Shown: one piece after another, positions 48,831-64,000 of the stretch
Numbering within the stretch: the first letter of the stretch is position 1
Layout: each line of letters begins with the position of its first letter
NCBI GenBank assembly: GCA_016859345.1
Contig: CM029124.1
Span: forward strand, 25,103,980 to 25,167,979
Direction of reading: 5' to 3'
Source of the DNA: Istiophorus platypterus
Taxonomy: Eukaryota > Chordata > Actinopteri > Istiophoriformes > Istiophoridae
DNA length: 64,000 nt
The notes under the pieces: generated by a model
What the model saw: only the letters and a program-made list of their open reading frames with translations
What the model was told of the DNA's origin: nothing
Databases searched by the model: none
Position numbers and translations under genes: made by a program

Positions 48831-50522
48831 AGAGGAGTTGAGTTGAAGGATATCCTTGCTTTGATGGCTTAACAGAGAGTACACATATAAGTATAGGTTC
48901 AAACTATTTGGACAGTGACACAACTTTTGCAATTTTGCCTCTGTTCACAACTGCAATGGAATTGAAGTGTAGACTCTCAGCTTTAATTCAAGGGTTTTCA
49001 CAAAGGTTTTACATTAACTGTTTAGGAATTACATTCATTTTTATACATAGTCCCTCATTTTCAGGGGCTCAAAAGTAATTGGACAATTGTACATTTTCAT
49101 GTCCACGTGTGGCCTGTGTGGCAGCGATTTTCTATAGTGAGTTTGAAGTAAAGAATTCACCAGACCAAACTGTCTTTTGTGTATTTTATTCTTGCAAGAA
49201 GGAGGCAATCCACAAACAGAGCGAGAGTCTGCTGAGGGAGAGTCTCACCAAAAAGAGGGATACACATTAGTTTTATAGTTTTGCACCGATATGAGAGTAG
49301 AAGAAGGAGAGTGGGAAAGGATGGCACTGGGGGTTTCAGACCATCCTGTAAAGATGTCCAGAACTGGTTCGAGCCTTTTTCACAAGGTCAAGGGAGACAA
49401 AGGGTATTCTGTTCATTCAAAGAAAAATACAAGGAGGTACTGGTTGTTTACTCAGGCCTGAAACAGTGTCATACACAGTAATGAATGTCACTGTAACTTT
49501 TCCAGGTTGGAATGCAGAAACACATAAATGCTGATAGGTAACAGAGACCTCTTAGAAATTTCTAATCCACACATAAAACATTATAGATTGGCATCTAGTA
49601 TGAGCACTTAAAACCAACATAAATTTTCCAATGCTGACATAAATTGTCCATAACATAAATTTTCCACTACACTTGTTACCTCAATATTTCATGACTCATG
49701 GCCGATAAAAGGCCTGGAGTGGATTCCAAGTGCTGACTTTGCATTTGGTAGCTGTTCATGGGGAATTTAAAAATATGTTCCAAAGAAGTTATGATGCAAA
49801 TGAAGGAGGCATCATTAGGCTGAAAAAAAAAACAAAATTATCAGAAAGACGAAATAAATTTTAAAATTAGGCAACAATTTGGTACATTCTTAAAAAGAAG
49901 GAACAAACTGGTGAGATCAGAAACACTAAATGGATGGGAAGACAACAGAACACAACTAAAGTGGATGATCACAGAATTTTTTCTTTTGTAAAGAAAACCT
50001 TTCACAACATCCAGTCTGGTCAAGAAAACTCAGGAATACAGAGGGTTTACCACAAGGTGAAAACCACTGGCAACACTCAAGAGCAGAAGGCCAGATTAGA
50101 ATTTGGCAGAAAATATCTAAAAAACCCTGAATAGCTCCAGACCAAAATTGTTTGGACAGATGAAACCAAGATGAACTTTTACCAGAATGATGGGAAGAGA
50201 GAAGTATGGAGAAGAAATGGCTCCTTATCCAAAGCCACCACATCATCTGCCAGGCATAGTGGAGACATTGTTATGGCATTAGAATATATGGTTGCGAATG
50301 GAACTTAGTCAGGGGAAAACTAATTTTATGGTTCTTCACAATGCAGATGGATAATGACCCAAAACATTCTGCAAAAGCAACCCAAGAGCTTTCCAAGGCA
50401 AAGAAACTAAATATTCTTCATTAAACAAGTCAGTCACCTTACCTCAACCTAACTGAGCATGCTTTTCACTTACTGAAGACAAAACTGAGGGCAGCAAGAC
50501 ACAAAAATAAGCAGCAACTGAA

Positions 50523-51272
50523 GGTTCAATTCAATTCAATTCAACTTTATTTATATAGTGCCATATCATAACAGATGTTATCTCAGGGCACTTTTCATAT
50601 AGAACAGGTCTAAACCAGGCTCTTTATAGTTGTAATTTTCAGAGACCCAGCATTTCCCTCATGAGCAGCACTTGGCGGCAGTGGCAATGAAAAACTCCCT
50701 TTTAACAGGTAGAAACGTTGAACAGAACCCAGTCATCTGCTTGGGGGGGGGGGGGGGGGGGCATAGCATAATCATGGGACTAATAGCTATATATACTATA
50801 GTTATACTAACAGGGCTAATAATATTACTAATATGACTAAATGAAATGGTAACATAATAATTAAAGCAGTGGGTGTTGATCAGGCTCATGGGGCAGTGGT
50901 GAACTCAGGAGCATCAGAGGCAGAAAAACCTGCAGAAAGTGACAGGAGGAAGAGGAGAGAGACGAGGAAGCACAAAACTGCGGGAGAGAGGAAGGACAGT
51001 TGGTAATGAGCATTCTCGAGGTGTTAATGTGCACAGGGAGAGAGGAGGAGGCAGTGGAATGGGAAGCTCGGTGCATCATGGGAAGTCCCCCAGCAGTCTA
51101 GGCCTATAGCAGCATAGTGAGGGGACGGCTTGAGCTAATGCTGAGCCAGTTCTAACCAGAAGTTTTATCAAAGAGGAAGGATTTAAGCCGACTCTTAAAC
51201 GTGGAGAGGGCATCTGCCTCCTGGACCCAAACTGAAAGATGGATCCACAGCAGAGGAGCCTGATAACTGAGG
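50523..51272 (-). mobile_element. L2-type LINE 3' fragment inserted into the Tc1 copy
   Basis: Starts with the reversed tail (TTCAATTCAATTCAATTCAA, TTTATTTATATAG) and runs through AGCTCGGTGCATCATGGGAA to GGAGCCTGATAACTGAGG. The Tc1 coding text breaks at AGCAGCAACTGAAG and resumes at GGTGGCTGCAGTAAAG. Possible target duplication TGAAGGT / GTAAAGGT. Confidence 0.8.
50743..50761. repeat. poly(G) run of 19
   Basis: Uninterrupted G tract inside the nested L2 fragment, at the position where the 40-kb copy has its GA repeat. Confidence 0.95.
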
Positions 51273-51944
51273 TGTAAAGGTGGCTGCAGTAAAGTCCTGG
51301 CAAAACATCTAAAGGGATGAAACAGCATTTGGTGATGTCCATGGGTTCGTCATTGACTGCAATGGATTTCATCCAAGTATTAAAAATACTCCTTATATTT
51401 ATAATTATGCTGGTTTGTCCAATTACTTTTGAGCCCCTAAAAATGAGGATTATGTATAAATGGCTGTAATTCCTAAACAGTTCATGTAAAAGTCTGAAAC
51501 CCCTTGAAATAAGCTGAAAGTCTACAATTCAGTCCCATCTTAGATTCATTTGATTCAAATCCATTGTGGTTGTGTACAGAGGCAAAATTGCAAGAGTTGT
51601 GTCACTGTCCAAATACTTATGAACCTAACTATGTTTTTATTGCAAAGCTCTGTAATCTGTTATTTGGAGCTAACCTCACTACTATACTCTATATGATAGT
51701 AAGGTTTTCTCAGGACAAATCAGTAATTTTTTAATATTTTATTTTATTGCATGTTATATTCATAGAATTGTATTTGCAATCCTTACATTGCACGGGCGTT
51801 TAGGAAGTTTTGATTCATTTTGCCTCTCCTCTCTATAGCCAGTGTCACTCAGTCAGTTCTGAAATCTTTAGCATTTTAGCACTGTTTCCACATAAAGATG
51901 ACATTGCACTCTATGGAGGACTGCACTAAGTGAAGTCCATCCTT

Positions 51945-52130
51945 TTTACCTTATTGGTTTACAAAGCACTTCACAATTTTTTTTTTTTTTGCGTCTCATT
52001 CACCCACTCACACACAATTGTGATGGAGCTGCCGTACAAGTAACCTAGGGTTCAATTTTCTGGCCAAGGACACTGATAGGAGCAGCTGTCCCAGAGATTG
52101 GTGAGTGACCCAATCTATTACCTGACTGGC
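51945..52130 (-). mobile_element. tRNA-headed SINE, degenerate
   Basis: CTCATTCACCCACTCACACA, TGGAGCTGCCGTACAAG and GCCAAGGACACTGATAGGAG are body words of the fish SINE family in reverse orientation. The tRNA-like head is no longer clear. Confidence 0.55.
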
Positions 52131-52419
52131 TGTCTTTCATTTGCTGATTGTGGTGTGTTGCAAGTTACAGAGGCAAAGAACACTGAAATCGTACCTTTTT
52201 TGGTGCCTAGTTCACCTGGTCACCATGCTTATCTGTTACACAGTTAGGTTTTGGGATGCAGCATTAAGCACATAAAAATTTAAGTTAATTTAACAAGAAT
52301 AACTGGAAACTCCTGTGTTGCTCTTGGTGGCAGTATGCACTCTACCATTCTAGATTGACATTGAGATCATTGAAGAACTCCTCTCTCCCCTGCATTATAT
52401 TATTCATTAGAGAACAAAT

Positions 52420-53100
52420 GATTAGATTCAACTTTATCGTCAAGGTGTAGAGTACAGGTACAAATCCAATAAAATGCAGTTACTATCTAACCAGAAGTGC
52501 AAAAGAATAGTATCTTTTTTTAGGGAAAATTTAGAAGTACTACAGCATAAGTGGTGCTCTCTTATAGTATTTACAGTGTGACTGACAGTGGAGCGCAACA
52601 TATATAAAGATTATTATATATGTATAATATGAGAGGAGGTTGCTATAGCCTACCAGATGGGAGGAGGCTGAAAGGTCTATGGTTAGCATGGGAGACATCC
52701 TTGATGCTTTTTGCCCTGCCCAGGATGCATTTGTTGTAAATGTTCTCAGTGTTTGGTAAATGGGTGCCAGTGATCTGTTAGGCACTTTTCATGACTCACT
52801 GTAGTGCTTATTGGTCTGGTGCAATGCAACTGCCATACCATACTAAGATGCAGTTGGTGAGAATGCTATGGTGCAGTGGTAAAAGTTAACCAGTATCCTA
52901 AAACACAGGTGAGCTATTTTTTTAAGGCTCCACAGGCCTCTGTAGCATCTGCATTTGATAGAGGTATTCCAGATCAGCAGAGCAGCAAGTATCCACAGTG
53001 ATCGAAATGGTGCACCAGGATTTGTTCAAATAGATGCACAGACCACAGCCCCTGCTTCTGTCAGTTGCTGGTGCAATGGTCTGCCCTGAAGAGTGTGTGT
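52420..53100 (-). mobile_element. decayed LINE C-terminal region (Rex/CR1-like repeat)
   Basis: GATTCAACTTTATCGTCAAG, CAGATGGGAGGAGGCTGAAA and GTGCCAGTGATCTGTTAGGC follow the order of a widespread fish repeat derived from the 3' end of a LINE. Minus-strand reading gives TGTHLPNTENIYNKCILGR. Heavily mutated; class uncertain. Confidence 0.5.
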
Positions 53101-53594
53101 TCCTCCAGTTTTATCACGTTTGAGACATTGTTTAATCATGTTTCCCGTAAAGAACATGAGGCTGTAGCCCATAAGCCTTCTCTGTGAGGATCCAAGTCCT
53201 TAGTCCTTTGCAAGGGGCCATACATTGGCAAGGAAGATGCTAGGTAGCGGTGGCCAGTGTGGATTTAGCCCTAGTTTAGCACATAGACCTTCACAGTACA
53301 GTCTCAAAGCAAACACCAGACCCATCTGGTTTGGGTATGTTTTCTTTAGGTCCGGTCATTACTTTTACCAGTAATGTTTCTTTAACTCTGGATGTTTGAT
53401 GCACTTACAGTAAAAGACAAAGTTCTGTTGAAATAAGAAACCATTCAAAAATCCATCATTGTATTAAGATGTACTTTTTAAAAAAAAAAAAAAAAATGAA
53501 TTCAACAGTGTGTAGTACTTTTGGGGTAAACTGCAAAACTGTTTTTACATTGTAATGTAATAAAGATTTCAATTGAACAGATACTTACCAATCA
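53100..53594. other. non-coding sequence beyond the cadherin 3' end
   Basis: No gene. A plus-strand AATAAA at 53559-53564 faces the cadherin poly(A) signal, but no plus-strand transcript is supported. Confidence 0.4.
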
Positions 53595-54226
53595 TTTTTT
53601 AAAAAGCATTTATTGATAACACAATGACCACACCCTCAGAGGGTATGTCACTTGACTGACTACCTAATTTTCACCTTGATCATTTGTAAAAAAAAAAAAT
53701 GAAATTTAACTTTAGCAGTAGTGCAAACCTCATAGAAAAACTGAAAAAAAAAATAGTACCATACATTGTCAAAATTACACAAATACTACCAGTGCAACTG
53801 TATGTGTTCAGTGTTACCCAGAATGCTAAAAGGGAAGCTAAAATATCAGAATCTATAAATCAACACTAAGACTAAAGATGTGACTCTGAATTAGATAACA
53901 GAAAATAAACAGAAAGCATATTGAGTCTTTAGCCTAGAAGTGAAATGGGAATGTAAAAGACAGATGGATTTTAACTATTCAAAACAGGAAACTTCTGTAT
54001 ACACAAAAAAATATCCTCTTGCTTTCGAGCTGTGGCTGTTAATTGCTAATAGGAAAGATAAATGCACTGAAAGGTAAATCACAATCCTCATACAAAAGGG
54101 AAAAAAAAAATGGGATCCTACCGATGTCTGCCTTAGAGTAGTTTCCCTGGGATGTATTCATATATCATTTCGGGGTTACGTCAATCTAACATCCACACAG
54201 CTATACATATTTGCTCTTTGGTACAT
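53595..54226 (-). other. putative cadherin 3' UTR
   Basis: About 630 nt of AT-rich, ORF-free sequence directly downstream of the stop codon, up to the first clear minus-strand AATAAA. It contains several A runs (T runs on the sense strand). The extent is inferred from the poly(A) signal only; a longer or alternative 3' end is possible. Confidence 0.5.
53609..53614 (-). terminator. candidate poly(A) signal AATAAA for the cadherin gene
   Basis: AATAAA on the minus strand, about 615 nt after the stop codon, in a T/A-rich context. It is the first canonical hexamer I noticed downstream; cleavage would fall near 53580-53600. Confidence 0.45.
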
Positions 54227-63838
<9,612 letters not shown>

Positions 63839-64000
63839 CTGGACAAAACACACCAGGTCTGAGTTATAGCACTGTCACTGACTACAACTGCAGTTTAAAT
63901 GTTGCATAAAAATTTTAACTACAATAAAGAAGTAATGAGAGGGTGTTTGGCTTCTGCTAAATTTCTGAGCTAGAGAAACATTCTGAAATGCTCTGGTTGA

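Larger units (their letters stand above)
48893..51631 (+). mobile_element. Tc1-like transposon with long inverted repeats
   Basis: Left end TTCAAACTATTTGGACAGTG continuing over about 190 bases (CTTTTGCAATTTTGCCTCTG, CTCAAAAGTAATTGGACAAT) is mirrored at 51407-51631. Inside, frames give QEQKARLEFGRKYLKNPE, then TKIVWTDETKMNFYQNDGKR EVWRRNG (catalytic DE region), then LTST*LSMLF in place of DLNPIEHAF, and the C-terminus resumes after the insertion (GCTGCAGTAAAGTCCTGGCA). Stops make it inactive. Without the insert it is about 2.0 kb. Confidence 0.85.

Noticed and set aside
53559..53564. Plus-strand AATAAA as the end of a convergent gene
   Set aside because: No plus-strand exon found to its left; the hexamer is common by chance in AT-rich DNA.

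Overview
This is eukaryotic DNA: AT-rich, almost free of long open reading frames, and full of degenerate transposons and microsatellites. The only clear gene has small exons with GT/AG borders. The transposon families (L2-type LINEs whose 3' ends carry the reversed TTCAATTCAATTTTATTTATATAG-like tail, Tc1-like elements with long inverted repeats, tRNA-headed SINEs) and the cadherin sequence point to a teleost fish. The species cannot be read from the sequence.

Right side (about 53.6-64 kb): the 3' two thirds of a classical type I cadherin, best matched to E-cadherin (cdh1), on the minus strand. Thirteen coding exons (63838 down to 54227) join in frame into 702 residues plus stop. They run from inside EC1 through EC5, the membrane helix and the whole catenin-binding tail. 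Exons 1-4 lie beyond the right edge. Several exon lengths equal those I recall for human CDH1, but human exon 12 (225 bp) is split here by an extra 287-bp intron. One intron carries a large AT repeat beside a splice acceptor, and another carries a Tc1-like element.

Middle (about 29-53.5 kb): a transposon graveyard with no cellular gene I can support. It holds L2, L1-like and other LINE pieces, a 1.1-kb foldback of L2 3'-end sequence, a broken retrovirus-like pol fragment, three Tc1-like copies (one with an L2 piece inserted in it), a pogo-like transposase remnant, SINEs and a tRNA-Ser pseudogene.

Left side (1-29 kb): mostly unique AT-rich sequence with scattered repeats. A CpG-rich block at about 24.85-25.12 kb contains a convincing minus-strand first coding exon (59 residues, one hydrophobic segment, strong Kozak context, GTGAGG donor) of a gene I do not recognise. 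Its later exons would lie to the left, but none could be identified.

I found no convincing new multi-gene system. The items most worth checking are the split cadherin exon, the orphan CpG-island exon, the nested and foldback transposon structures, and the AT repeat near a cadherin splice site.
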